Shown here one piece after another: positions 1 through 6,680 of a stretch of DNA of 7,463 bases. Each line of letters begins with the position of its first letter. Positions within the stretch are counted from its first letter, which is position 1. A model generated the notes under the pieces. The model saw only the letters and a program-made list of their open reading frames with translations, did not search any database and was not told the DNA's origin. The stretch is from Prolixibacteraceae bacterium (GTDB lineage: Bacteria > Bacteroidota > Bacteroidia > Bacteroidales > Prolixibacteraceae). The stretch is from positions 1-7,463 of the forward strand of contig SKHV01000129.1 in the NCBI GenBank assembly GCA_007116765.1, in the 5' to 3' direction. The position numbers were made by a program, and so were the translations under genes.

Positions 1-25
1 ATTAGTGAGAGGAAGATGTTAGGCT

Positions 26-415
26 ATGAAAGAAAACTTGTCTATATTATTAGTTGAGGATAATATTCTTAACCAGCGAATTACTACATTTAGCTTGAAA
101 AAATTCAATCATGAGGTTGATATAGCTAATAATGGATTAGAAGCTGTAAATAAATACCGCGAAAAAGAATACGATGTCATTTTGATGGACATAATGATGC
201 CCGTTATGGATGGTTTGGAAGCTACATTTCAGATTCGTAAATACGAAAAAGAAACAGATAGCAATAAACACACTCCTGTAATTGCTATTACAGCCAATAC
301 ACTTGATAACGATAGGGATAAATGTATTGCCACCGGAATGGATGAGTATATGGCAAAACCATTTGATATGAACAGGCTTAATGAAATATTCAAGGAATTG
401 AATATTGTAGGATAA
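26..415 (+). CDS. Stand-alone response regulator receiver (REC) protein
   Basis: A single CheY-like receiver domain fills the whole 129-residue protein, with no output domain, so it probably acts by protein-protein contact or phosphorelay in the cytoplasm. Visible REC residues are the acidic pair E11-D12, the phosphoacceptor D55 in the DVILMDIMMP stretch, the switch threonine T89 and the conserved lysine K111 followed by P112-F113. The LLVEDNxxNQ opening and the P-V-I-A-I-T-A-N segment resemble receivers fused to hybrid histidine kinases more than classical CheY. A kinase may therefore lie upstream, outside the window. The ATG at 26 is the natural start because the domain begins only a few residues later; the preceding GAGAGGAAG is purine-rich but far from the ATG. 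A short open stretch ending in TAG at 22 could be the tail of an upstream gene in the same operon. The family is certain; the partner and pathway are unknown. Confidence 0.93.
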   Translation: MKENLSILLVEDNILNQRITTFSLKKFNHEVDIANNGLEAVNKYREKEYDVILMDIMMPVMDGLEATFQIRKYEKETDSNKHTPVIAITANTLDNDRDKCIATGMDEYMAKPFDMNRLNEIFKELNIVG

Positions 416-429
416 TCTTACTATCTTTA
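397..429 (+). promoter_or_regulatory. Possible Bacteroidota-type promoter for ruvB
   Basis: ATTG at 397-400 is followed 21 nt later by TATCTTTA at 422-429. This resembles the Bacteroidota primary-sigma consensus TTTG, 19-21 nt, TAnnTTTG, with the last base of the -7 element deviating. It would give a leader of about 20 nt before the ruvB ATG, and that leader has no Shine-Dalgarno sequence, which is normal in this phylum. The -33 part lies inside the end of the receiver gene. The match is imperfect and ruvB could also be read through from upstream. Confidence 0.35.
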
Positions 430-451
430 GCCGTTATTTTTATTTTTTGTA

Positions 452-1477
452 ATGGCTGAACCGCTCGACTTAAGGGAAAACTCATATTCAGAAACTGATA
501 TTGAAATTGACAAAAGGTTAAGACCTTTGTCATTTTCCGATTTTAGTGGTCAACAAAAGATCATTGATAATCTGCTTGTATTTGTGCAAGCTGCCAAGCA
601 GCGTAACGAAGCTTTAGATCACGTATTACTTCACGGTCCTCCGGGCTTAGGTAAAACTACCTTATCCAATATTATAGCTAACGAGCTGAATGTAAACATT
701 AAAACAACATCGGGGCCGGTATTGGATAAACCAGCCGATTTAGCAGGATTATTAACCAATCTTGATGAACACGATGTACTTTTTATTGATGAAATTCATA
801 GGCTTAGTCCTATTGTTGAAGAGTATTTATACTCAGCAATGGAAGATTATAAAATTGATATATTAATTGATAAGGGTCCAAGTGCACGTTCAATTCAAAT
901 TGAATTGAATCCATTTACTTTAATAGGGGCAACAACTCGTTCGGGTTTATTAACCAGCCCCTTAAGAGCCAGGTTTGGAATCAATTCTCATTTAGAATAT
1001 TACGATTCTGAAATTCTGAATAAAATTATTAAACGCTCTGCAGGTATTCTGAGAGTTGAAATTGATGATAATGCAGCCATCGAAATTTCGCGCAGAAGCA
1101 GAGGTACTCCACGTATTTTGAACGCACTTTTACGACGTGTTCGCGACTTTGCTCAGGTAAAAGGAAACGGACGTATTGACATTGAAATAACAAAATATGC
1201 ACTTGATGCATTAAATATTGACCAACACGGGCTCGACGAAATGGACAATAAAATATTGTCTACAATCATTCTAAAGTTTAAGGGTGGCCCAGTAGGATTA
1301 TCTACTATTGCTACTGCTGTAGGAGAAGAATCGGGTACAATTGAAGAAGTTTATGAGCCATTTCTCATTAAAGAAGGTTTCATTAAACGTACACCCCGCG
1401 GAAGAGAAACAACTGAACTGGCTTATAATCACTTAGGAATAGACCAAATAAACAACGATAATTTGACCTTGTTCTAA
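452..1477 (+). CDS. ruvB: Holliday junction branch migration ATPase RuvB
   Basis: RuvB is the hexameric AAA+ motor that, with RuvA, drives branch migration of Holliday junctions during recombination and replication-fork repair in the cytoplasm. The 341-residue length is normal for the family. Visible motifs are the N-terminal R-P-L-S-F-S-D-F-S-G-Q segment (24-34), Walker A GPPGLGKT (62-69), Walker B with D-E-I-H (113-116), sensor 1 around G-A-T-T-R-S-G (159-165) and the arginine-finger segment L-R-A-R-F-G (171-176). The C-terminal winged-helix DNA-binding part includes V-G-E-E-S-G-T-I-E-E and ends near K-R-T-P-R-G-R. No ruvA or ruvC is in the window; separation from ruvA is common in this phylum. 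The ATG at 452 fits the normal RuvB N-terminus. The gene ends 3 nt before the end of a convergent gene, and no obvious intrinsic terminator separates the two. Confidence 0.97.
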   Translation: MAEPLDLRENSYSETDIEIDKRLRPLSFSDFSGQQKIIDNLLVFVQAAKQRNEALDHVLLHGPPGLGKTTLSNIIANELNVNIKTTSGPVLDKPADLAGLLTNLDEHDVLFIDEIHRLSPIVEEYLYSAMEDYKIDILIDKGPSARSIQIELNPFTLIGATTRSGLLTSPLRARFGINSHLEYYDSEILNKIIKRSAGILRVEIDDNAAIEISRRSRGTPRILNALLRRVRDFAQVKGNGRIDIEITKYALDALNIDQHGLDEMDNKILSTIILKFKGGPVGLSTIATAVGEESGTIEEVYEPFLIKEGFIKRTPRGRETTELAYNHLGIDQINNDNLTLF

Positions 1478-1480
1478 GGC

Positions 1481-2536
1481 TTACTCAAATTTTACTTTGA
1501 ACATTTGAGGCCAAAGTTTACCGGTAACATAAAACAAATCTTCTTCTTCATTATAGGCTATTCCGTTAAACACATCGGCACGGCGCAAATCAAGCATATT
1601 CAGCAAATTATTCATATTAATAAAAGCTAATACCTTGCCGGTTTTTGCTTCAAATTTCACTATGGTGTTTGTAGTCCATATATTTGCATAAATATTTCCA
1701 TCAACATATTCAAGTTCATTCACATTTCGAACAAACCCTGTGGGTGTGCTTACTTCTATTGTTTTAACTACTTCAAAATTATCGGGGTTCAAATAGCTTA
1801 ATTTAGAAGTGCCATCGCTCATTATCAAGTAAGTACCATCATTACATAATCCCCAACCTTCGTCCGATTGAAATGAAAATTCGTTGAGTTTTTCAAAGGT
1901 GTGCACGTCGTAAACAAAACCCTTACGCGATTTGTAGGTGAGTTGGTAAATTTTGTCGTTTAGTATGGTAATGCCTTCACCAAAATAACGATCGTCGAGT
2001 TTTAGCTGATTGAGTACTTTTCCTCCTTCGTTTGGAAGGTAAGCATATACATACGATTGACCGTAATTACCGGTACCTTCGTATAAAATCCCATTATGAA
2101 ACTCAAGTCCCTGTGTGAAATAGGATGTGTTATGAGGTATTGTTTCAATAATTCGGTAGCTTAAATTTTTAGGCTGAATATTGGATAAAATTGAAATCGT
2201 ATTGTAATGTGTACCTGTTTCACCTTTTGCATTAGTCGCTATAGTTTTAACTGAATAAATTCCCGGTAAATATTCCGACGAGTTGACTTTGATTGAAAAA
2301 CTTTCGCTGTTTGATGTTTTTATTAACTCATTGTTTAGAAAAACATCAATTTTTTCAATTTTTGGATTATCTACCCTCGAAGTTATATCAATAGAAAATT
2401 CATTTCCTTGAATAACTGTTTTATTTGAAGGTGTAATCTGTATATTTGTAACAGGTTTTCTTTCGGGTTTCGATTGTGAACTGCAAGCTGAAAACCCCAC
2501 TAAAAATACGAGAAAATAAAAGCAAATTAATTTCAT
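1481..2536 (-). CDS. Lipoprotein with Ig-like domain and beta-propeller glutaminyl-peptide cyclotransferase domain
   Basis: Predicted plant/papaya-type glutaminyl cyclase (Pfam Glu_cyclase_2 family), which turns N-terminal glutamine of peptides into pyroglutamate. Residues 1-17 form a lipoprotein signal peptide ending in a lipobox-like F-S-A-C with C18 as the lipidated residue; the following S-S-Q-S-K lacks the acidic surface-export signature typical of Bacteroidota, so I infer a periplasm-facing anchor. Residues about 28-116 look like an Ig-like beta-sandwich. The propeller runs from about 126 to 350, with F-T-Q-G-L-E-F (140-146), Y-E-G-T-G (152-156; E153 is the likely counterpart of the papaya catalytic glutamate), F-G-E-G (185-188), N-E-L-E-Y (273-277), A-N-I-W (284-287), and N-G-I-A-Y and G-K-L-W near the end. 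The extra N-terminal domain makes it longer than the minimal enzyme. It lies opposite in strand to both neighbours. The family is well supported; the physiological substrate is unknown. Confidence 0.88.
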   Translation of the reverse strand: MKLICFYFLVFLVGFSACSSQSKPERKPVTNIQITPSNKTVIQGNEFSIDITSRVDNPKIEKIDVFLNNELIKTSNSESFSIKVNSSEYLPGIYSVKTIATNAKGETGTHYNTISILSNIQPKNLSYRIIETIPHNTSYFTQGLEFHNGILYEGTGNYGQSYVYAYLPNEGGKVLNQLKLDDRYFGEGITILNDKIYQLTYKSRKGFVYDVHTFEKLNEFSFQSDEGWGLCNDGTYLIMSDGTSKLSYLNPDNFEVVKTIEVSTPTGFVRNVNELEYVDGNIYANIWTTNTIVKFEAKTGKVLAFINMNNLLNMLDLRRADVFNGIAYNEEEDLFYVTGKLWPQMFKVKFE

Positions 2537-2568
2537 TGTTTTATTATTATTTGACTATACATTTTGAG

Positions 2569-2576
2569 CAAAAATA
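2569..2576 (-). promoter_or_regulatory. Probable -7 promoter element of the glutaminyl cyclase lipoprotein gene
   Basis: Read on the minus strand, this is TATTTTTG, a perfect match to the Bacteroidota -7 element TAnnTTTG, about 32 nt upstream of the ATG at 2536. I see no good TTTG -33 element 19-21 nt further upstream (around 2596-2600), so the assignment rests on the -7 box and its position in a divergent intergenic region. No equally good site is visible on the plus strand for the flippase gene. Confidence 0.4.
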
Positions 2577-2630
2577 ACAAACAAAGCATTAAATAGAATT
2601 TTTTAGGAAATAAATAAGCCTTTTTACAAC

Positions 2631-4100
2631 TTGAAAGCATTAAAAAAATTAAGCGGAGAAACAGCAATTTATGGAATGCCCAGTATTATTGGACGATTTT
2701 TAAATTGGTGGCTTTATCCATATTGGACACATGTTTTTATACAGCAGTCAGACTTAGGGCATATTACCAATATTTATGCCTACGTAGCATTTTTGCTGGT
2801 GATTTTGACTTTTGGAATGGAAACCGGTTATTTCAGGTTTGCATCAAAAGAAAAGGATAAGGTAAAAGTATTTTCAACAGCACTTTTTACGCTTAGTTCT
2901 ACCTCGCTTATTTTTATTGTTTTACTGTTTTTATTTATTCAGCCTGTTACCTCATTGCTTCAGCTCGAAGGCTATACCACATTAGTCACAATTGTAGCTA
3001 TAACACTGGTTTTTGATGTATTATCCACACTTCCGTTTGCCGCTTTACGTTTATCTAACAGGCCTATACGTTTTGCCACTATAAAATTTATCAATATTGG
3101 TGTTAACATAGCTTTAAACCTGTTTTTCCTCTCATTGTGTCCATTTTTGGCTGAAAAATTCCCGGGGGGTATTGTAAGCAATTTATATAATCCTGATTTT
3201 GGAATTGCGTATGTATTTGTGGCTAATTTAAGCGCAACGCTAATTACTTTCTTAATGCTTATACCCTATATGAAAGTAAAATTTGTTTTCGATTTTTCGC
3301 TCTTTAAAAATATGATTTTATATTCGTTCCCGATTCTTATTATAGGAATTACAGGCATGATAAACCAAAATATTGATAAAATACTATTGCCAAAGCTTTT
3401 GCCCGAAAGTGCCGATCCAATGAAACAGTTGGGTATTTATGCTGCATCATTTAAAATGGCAGTGGTATTGAATATGTTTATACAGGCCTTCAGATATGCT
3501 TTTGAACCTTTCTTTTTCAGCCAAAAAGGTGATTTAAGCGATAGAAACATGTATGCAATTATTATGAAATATTTTGCGATTGTTGGCTTGTTTATATTTC
3601 TTGGATTTTCAACATTCACCGATGTCTTTAAAATCATAATCCGTTCAAATTACCACGAGGCTTTTGCAATTATTCCAATTGTATTGTTGGCAAACTTATT
3701 TATGGGTATTTATTTCAATTTATCGTTGTGGTACAAAATAACCGATAAAACACATTATGGAGCTCTTATAGGAATAGCGGGTTCAATAATTACCATTGCG
3801 CTTAATGTTTTACTTATTCCCATAATTGGCTACTATGCATCGGCAATTGCAATTTTGGTATGTTTTATTTCTATAACGGTAATATCTTATTATTGGGGAA
3901 TGAAATATTATCCGATAAATTATAAAGTAAAAAACTTTCTGTTCTATTTAGTTGTTGCTTTAATTCTGTTTGGAATTCATTGGTTAGTAAGAACTGAACA
4001 TAATTCGTATCTTTGGCTTGCTTTTTCAGTAAATATTATTTTTGCAGCAATTATTTACTTTAAAGAGAAGAAGGAAATATTAAGTATTATAAAAAATTAA
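2631..4100 (+). CDS. Wzx/MATE-like oligosaccharide flippase (polysaccharide biosynthesis membrane protein)
   Basis: A 489-residue, strongly hydrophobic inner-membrane protein with about 14 predicted transmembrane helices (roughly 10-35, 45-65, 80-104, 115-140, 150-172, 190-213, 225-248, 270-290, 310-330, 345-365, 375-395, 400-420, 435-450 and 455-475). The opening L-K-K-L-S-G-E-T-A-I-Y-G followed by I-I-G-R-F-L-N is characteristic of MATE/MVF-superfamily flippases that move lipid-linked glycans across the membrane. N-Q-N-I-D-K in the middle matches the conserved helix-7 region. The start is TTG at 2631: an in-frame TAG at 2604 with no ATG or GTG between them excludes a longer form, and the next ATG (residue 16) would cut into the conserved opening. 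No glycosyltransferases are nearby, so the glycan substrate cannot be deduced. It is probably cotranscribed with rpiB, which begins 14 nt downstream. An alternative reading as a different MOP-superfamily exporter cannot be excluded. Confidence 0.9.
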   Translation: MKALKKLSGETAIYGMPSIIGRFLNWWLYPYWTHVFIQQSDLGHITNIYAYVAFLLVILTFGMETGYFRFASKEKDKVKVFSTALFTLSSTSLIFIVLLFLFIQPVTSLLQLEGYTTLVTIVAITLVFDVLSTLPFAALRLSNRPIRFATIKFINIGVNIALNLFFLSLCPFLAEKFPGGIVSNLYNPDFGIAYVFVANLSATLITFLMLIPYMKVKFVFDFSLFKNMILYSFPILIIGITGMINQNIDKILLPKLLPESADPMKQLGIYAASFKMAVVLNMFIQAFRYAFEPFFFSQKGDLSDRNMYAIIMKYFAIVGLFIFLGFSTFTDVFKIIIRSNYHEAFAIIPIVLLANLFMGIYFNLSLWYKITDKTHYGALIGIAGSIITIALNVLLIPIIGYYASAIAILVCFISITVISYYWGMKYYPINYKVKNFLFYLVVALILFGIHWLVRTEHNSYLWLAFSVNIIFAAIIYFKEKKEILSIIKN

Positions 4101-4114
4101 AAAATTATCATAAA

Positions 4115-4561
4115 ATGAGTACTTTAAAAATTGCTTTGGCTTCGGATCATGCGGGTTATGAAAGAAAGCAGGTGGTTCTGAAACATCTTAAAAAGTTAGG
4201 TGTCGAATACAAAGATTTTGGCGCATACTCTTCAGAAAGTAGCGATTATGCCGATTGGGCACACCCAATGGCATTGGCAGTAGAAAGTAATGAGTTCGAT
4301 TTAGGCATTTCGCTTTGTGGAAGTGGAAATGGCATAAACATGACAGTGAACAAGCATCAGGGCATACGTTCGGCCTTATGCTGGAATGCCGAAATTTCCG
4401 CATTAGCAAAAAAACATAACAATGCAAATGTATTGGCACTTCCTGCGCGCTTTGTAAACGATGATGAAGCAATTCAAATTGTAGATACTTTCTTGAATAC
4501 TGATTTTGAAGGAGGAAGGCATCAGCATCGTATTGAAAAAATTCCTATTCTTAAAAATTGA
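4115..4561 (+). CDS. rpiB: Ribose-5-phosphate isomerase B
   Basis: RpiB interconverts ribose 5-phosphate and ribulose 5-phosphate in the non-oxidative pentose phosphate pathway (cytosolic). The 148-residue length is typical. Visible active-site features are S-D-H-A-G (10-14) near the N-terminus, the catalytic cysteine C68 within S-L-C-G-S-G-N-G-I (66-74) forming the anion hole, R85, and H101 in K-H-N-N-A-N-V with R112 in L-P-A-R, which correspond to the sugar ring-opening and phosphate-binding residues of the family. The C-x-G-x-G motif reads GSGNG rather than the more widespread GTGIG, a variant I associate with Bacteroidota RpiB. LacAB or allose-specific isomerases share this fold, but the full active-site set favours RpiB. 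It follows the flippase gene closely with no visible terminator or Shine-Dalgarno; no transketolase or other pentose-pathway gene is present. Confidence 0.95.
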   Translation: MSTLKIALASDHAGYERKQVVLKHLKKLGVEYKDFGAYSSESSDYADWAHPMALAVESNEFDLGISLCGSGNGINMTVNKHQGIRSALCWNAEISALAKKHNNANVLALPARFVNDDEAIQIVDTFLNTDFEGGRHQHRIEKIPILKN

Positions 4562-4569
4562 ATGTTTAA

Positions 4570-4613
4570 TTTTCAGTTGTTAAGTGAAAAATGCTATTTT
4601 TAATCACTGAAAA
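4570..4613. promoter_or_regulatory. Inverted repeats upstream of the Rrf2 regulator; candidate operator
   Basis: TTTTCAGT (4570-4577) and ACTGAAAA (4606-4613) are perfect 8-bp inverted arms. Inside them AAAAAT (4587-4592), GCT and ATTTTT (4596-4601) form a second, tighter palindrome. TGAAAAAT also occurs twice in direct orientation (4585-4592 and 4608-4615). The region sits 11-54 nt upstream of the regulator's ATG, where Rrf2-family proteins often bind their own promoters. TATTTTTA at 4595-4602 could be a -7 element lying inside the palindrome. The AT-richness means chance symmetry is possible, and a weak terminator for rpiB is an alternative reading. Confidence 0.35.
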
Positions 4614-4623
4614 ATAATGTGTT

Positions 4624-5067
4624 ATGCTATCAAATACATGTAAATATGCTATAAGGGCGTTAATATACCTCGCTAATTATTCGACGAAAGATAAAAAAGT
4701 AGGTATTAAGAAAATATCAGAAGACTTGGCAATTCCGTCACCATTTCTTGGAAAAATACTTCAAAATATGGCGCGTGAAAAGCTTCTTATTTCAACTAAA
4801 GGCCCTAATGGAGGCTTTGCTTTAGGACTTGCACCCGAAGATATTTCGCTCTACGATATCGTGGTGCATGTTGATGGCGACCGTTATTTTAACAACTGTG
4901 TAATAAGGCTTGAACCTTGCAGTTGCTTTGCCGATGAAATATCGACCTGTGCCGTGCACCGGCGATATGGAAACCTGCGTAGTGATGTGATGTCTTTTTA
5001 CAAAGAAACAAGTTTAGCCGATATTGTTGAAGATTTTGAGATATCGGGTGAAGTTATTCATTTTTAA
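4624..5067 (+). CDS. Rrf2-family transcriptional regulator with a putative Fe-S ligand cluster
   Basis: A 147-residue DNA-binding regulator of the Rrf2 (IscR/NsrR/RirA) family. The N-terminal winged helix includes the family opening C-K-Y-A-I-R-A-L-I-Y-L-A (6-17), the recognition-helix region I-P-S-P-F-L-G-K-I-L-Q (37-47) and the wing K-G-P-N-G-G-F-A-L (59-67). The C-terminal half has cysteines C92, C99, C101 and C109 and then H112. In IscR the [2Fe-2S] ligands are C92, C98, C104 and H107, so the C-x2-H ending is shared, while the spacing between cysteines differs. This suggests an iron-sulfur or redox sensor, but the ligand assignment is inference. Targets are unknown: the preceding genes are rpiB and a flippase, and the following gene is convergent. 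No isc/suf genes are nearby. Inverted repeats just upstream may be an autoregulatory operator. The start at ATG 4624 matches the family N-terminus. Confidence 0.93.
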   Translation: MLSNTCKYAIRALIYLANYSTKDKKVGIKKISEDLAIPSPFLGKILQNMAREKLLISTKGPNGGFALGLAPEDISLYDIVVHVDGDRYFNNCVIRLEPCSCFADEISTCAVHRRYGNLRSDVMSFYKETSLADIVEDFEISGEVIHF

Positions 5068-5447
5068 AAGAAAACCTTTTCAATTTTTTTCTCTTTTATA
5101 AACCAATAATAAAATAGAATTCCCGATAATGCACCAAGCGTGTTAGCAATAGCATCGGCAACAGTTCCGGTGCGGTTAGTTGTAGCAAGGTGTTGTAATA
5201 TTTCGAAAATTAAACCGGTAACACTTGCCGTGAGTACAGAAATAACAAAACTTTTAGCGTATTTTTTATTCTTAACAAAAACGGGTATAAGTAGAATAGT
5301 AAATACAAAGTAGAAAATGAAATGCACTACTTTATCGGCATGTTCAAACAATTTTACGCTTGGAATTTTATTGGGTGGTGTAAGCGATGCATAAACCAAA
5401 AGTAACAACCAGATTAAGGGATAAAGGTATTTTCTGTATTTTATCAT
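5064..5447 (-). CDS. VanZ-family membrane protein
   Basis: A small integral inner-membrane protein of the VanZ-like family with about four hydrophobic segments (roughly residues 8-23, 40-58, 65-86 and 100-117, numbered from the chosen start). Family hallmarks are H-A-D-K-V-V-H-F (36-43), E-x2-Q (E82, Q85) and D-A-I-A-N-T-L-G (98-105). Most family members have no proven function; the name comes from teicoplanin resistance, and nothing here suggests a van cluster. I chose the ATG at 5447 (127 residues) because the M-I-K-Y-R-K-Y-L-Y-P opening looks like a normal N-terminus leading into the first helix. An in-frame TTG at 5486 would add 13 polar residues and is less likely; it coincides with TTGACA, which may instead belong to a promoter. 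Its stop overlaps that of the convergent Rrf2 gene within TTAA at 5064-5067. Confidence 0.88.
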   Translation of the reverse strand: MIKYRKYLYPLIWLLLLVYASLTPPNKIPSVKLFEHADKVVHFIFYFVFTILLIPVFVKNKKYAKSFVISVLTASVTGLIFEILQHLATTNRTGTVADAIANTLGALSGILFYYWFIKEKKIEKVFF

Positions 5448-5492
5448 GTCTTCAATATAAAACTTAAAGTTGCAAATATCTGTCAATTATTA

Positions 5493-5524
5493 TTTGAAAA
5501 CGTAATTTGTTTTCATTATTTTTC
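5493..5524 (+). promoter_or_regulatory. Probable Bacteroidota-type promoter of the hemW operon
   Basis: TTTG at 5493-5496, a 20-nt spacer, then TATTTTTC at 5517-5524 match the Bacteroidota promoter consensus TTTG, 19-21 nt, TAnnTTTG with a single deviation (final C for G). Predicted initiation would be a few bases downstream, leaving a leader of only about 12-14 nt before the hemW ATG at 5541, with no Shine-Dalgarno. The site lies in the 93-nt divergent region between the VanZ-type gene and hemW. Confidence 0.5.
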
Positions 5525-5540
5525 ATTAAAATTTAACAAC

Positions 5541-6680
5541 ATGCCGGGCATTTATTTTCATATTCCTTTTTGTAAAAGCATTTGCAGTTATTGCGATTTT
5601 TATAAAACCACCAATACCGAAAAAATAGAAACTCTGGTTTCTATGCTTCAAAAGGAAATGGATTTACAAAGCACTTATCTTAGCACTAAAAAAATCGAAA
5701 CCATTTATTTTGGTGGGGGAACTCCCTCGTTGCTAAGCATAAGTCAATTTAACGAATTACTACACGCATGCCATTCGGCTTTCAATATCGATACTAAGGT
5801 GGAAATAACGGCCGAAGTGAACCCCGACGACCTCACGTCCGACTATTTGAAAAGCTTGCGAAAAACAGGCGTAAATAGGCTCAGTATAGGTATTCAGTCG
5901 TTTGTGGCAAACGATTTGAAATTAATGAAACGAAGGCACTCATCAGCACAGGCCTTAAATGCAGTAAAACTCGCGCAGAAGGCCGGGTTTGATAACATCA
6001 GCGTCGATTTAATTTACGGAATTCCAGGGATGAAACTCAAACAGTGGGAAGAGAACCTCAATAAGGTATTCGAATTAGGAATTCAACACATTTCAGCATA
6101 CCACTTAAGCTACCATAAAAACACTAAGCTTTGGAACGATTTAAAAAATGGAAGTATTCACGAAGTGCTTGAAGAAGACAGCATAAATCAATTTAGTATG
6201 CTTATCGATAAAGCAATAGAAAATGGTTTTGAGCATTACGAAATATCAAACTTTGCGGAAAACGGACTTTATTCTCAACACAACTCTTCGTATTGGAAAC
6301 AGACCGAGTATCTCGGACTTGGGCCTTCAGCTCATTCGTTTAATATAGCCAGCAGGCAATGGAATGTTTCAAATATCGATAAGTACATAGTTTCTCTACA
6401 GCAAAACAAAGTGCCTGCAAAAATTGAGAAACTCTCGTTGAGCGACCAGTATAACGATTATGTAATTACTTCGCTACGGACCAAATGGGGGCTCGATAGA
6501 AACTTTATTCAAAATACATTTGGTGAACGGTATGTTGAGCATTTAAATCGAATAATCGACAAATATTCATCAAGTGGAAAAATTATTTTCGAAAATAATA
6601 CAGTAAATTTAACCCGTGAAGGCTTATTTGTTTCAGATGCAATTATGGCCGATTTCATAATTTTGAACACTTTAATATGA
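5541..6680 (+). CDS. hemW: HemW-like radical SAM protein (putative heme chaperone)
   Basis: A 379-residue radical SAM protein of the HemW group, historically annotated as oxygen-independent coproporphyrinogen III oxidase but now regarded as a heme-binding chaperone that helps insert heme into respiratory enzymes. It opens with Y-F-H-I-P-F-C and the [4Fe-4S]-binding C11-x3-C15-x2-C18, followed by D19-F20. The additional cysteine seen in true HemN (C-x-C after the motif) is absent, which favours HemW. Further family features are Y-F-G-G-G-T-P-S (56-63), the SAM-contacting E-V-N-P, R-L-S-I-G-I-Q-S-F, D-L-I-Y-G-I-P-G, H-Y-E-I-S-N-F-A and H-N-S-S-Y-W. The protein starts almost directly with the cluster motif, as is usual for HemW. 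It is first in a tight three-gene operon: its last codons overlap the next start by 4 nt (ATGA). No other heme-biosynthesis gene is visible, in line with a chaperone role. Confidence 0.94.
   Translation: MPGIYFHIPFCKSICSYCDFYKTTNTEKIETLVSMLQKEMDLQSTYLSTKKIETIYFGGGTPSLLSISQFNELLHACHSAFNIDTKVEITAEVNPDDLTSDYLKSLRKTGVNRLSIGIQSFVANDLKLMKRRHSSAQALNAVKLAQKAGFDNISVDLIYGIPGMKLKQWEENLNKVFELGIQHISAYHLSYHKNTKLWNDLKNGSIHEVLEEDSINQFSMLIDKAIENGFEHYEISNFAENGLYSQHNSSYWKQTEYLGLGPSAHSFNIASRQWNVSNIDKYIVSLQQNKVPAKIEKLSLSDQYNDYVITSLRTKWGLDRNFIQNTFGERYVEHLNRIIDKYSSSGKIIFENNTVNLTREGLFVSDAIMADFIILNTLI

Noticed and set aside
1..57. Possible tail of an upstream gene (short open frames ending at TAG 20-22 or TGA 55-57)
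   Set aside because: Only 6 or 18 codons are visible and neither shows a recognisable protein, so the frame cannot be chosen.
1467..1503. Weak inverted repeat TGTTC/GAACA at the ruvB/cyclase convergence as a shared terminator
   Set aside because: The arms are only 5 bp with a loop of about 27 nt, and no U-tract follows in either direction.
4188..4472. 94-codon minus-strand open frame inside rpiB
   Set aside because: It is a mirror of the conserved rpiB coding sequence with no family features; the plus-strand frame carries a complete active site.
5448..5486. N-terminal extension of the VanZ-type protein from TTG at 5486
   Set aside because: The added residues do not look like part of the family, and an ATG at 5447 gives a normal N-terminus.
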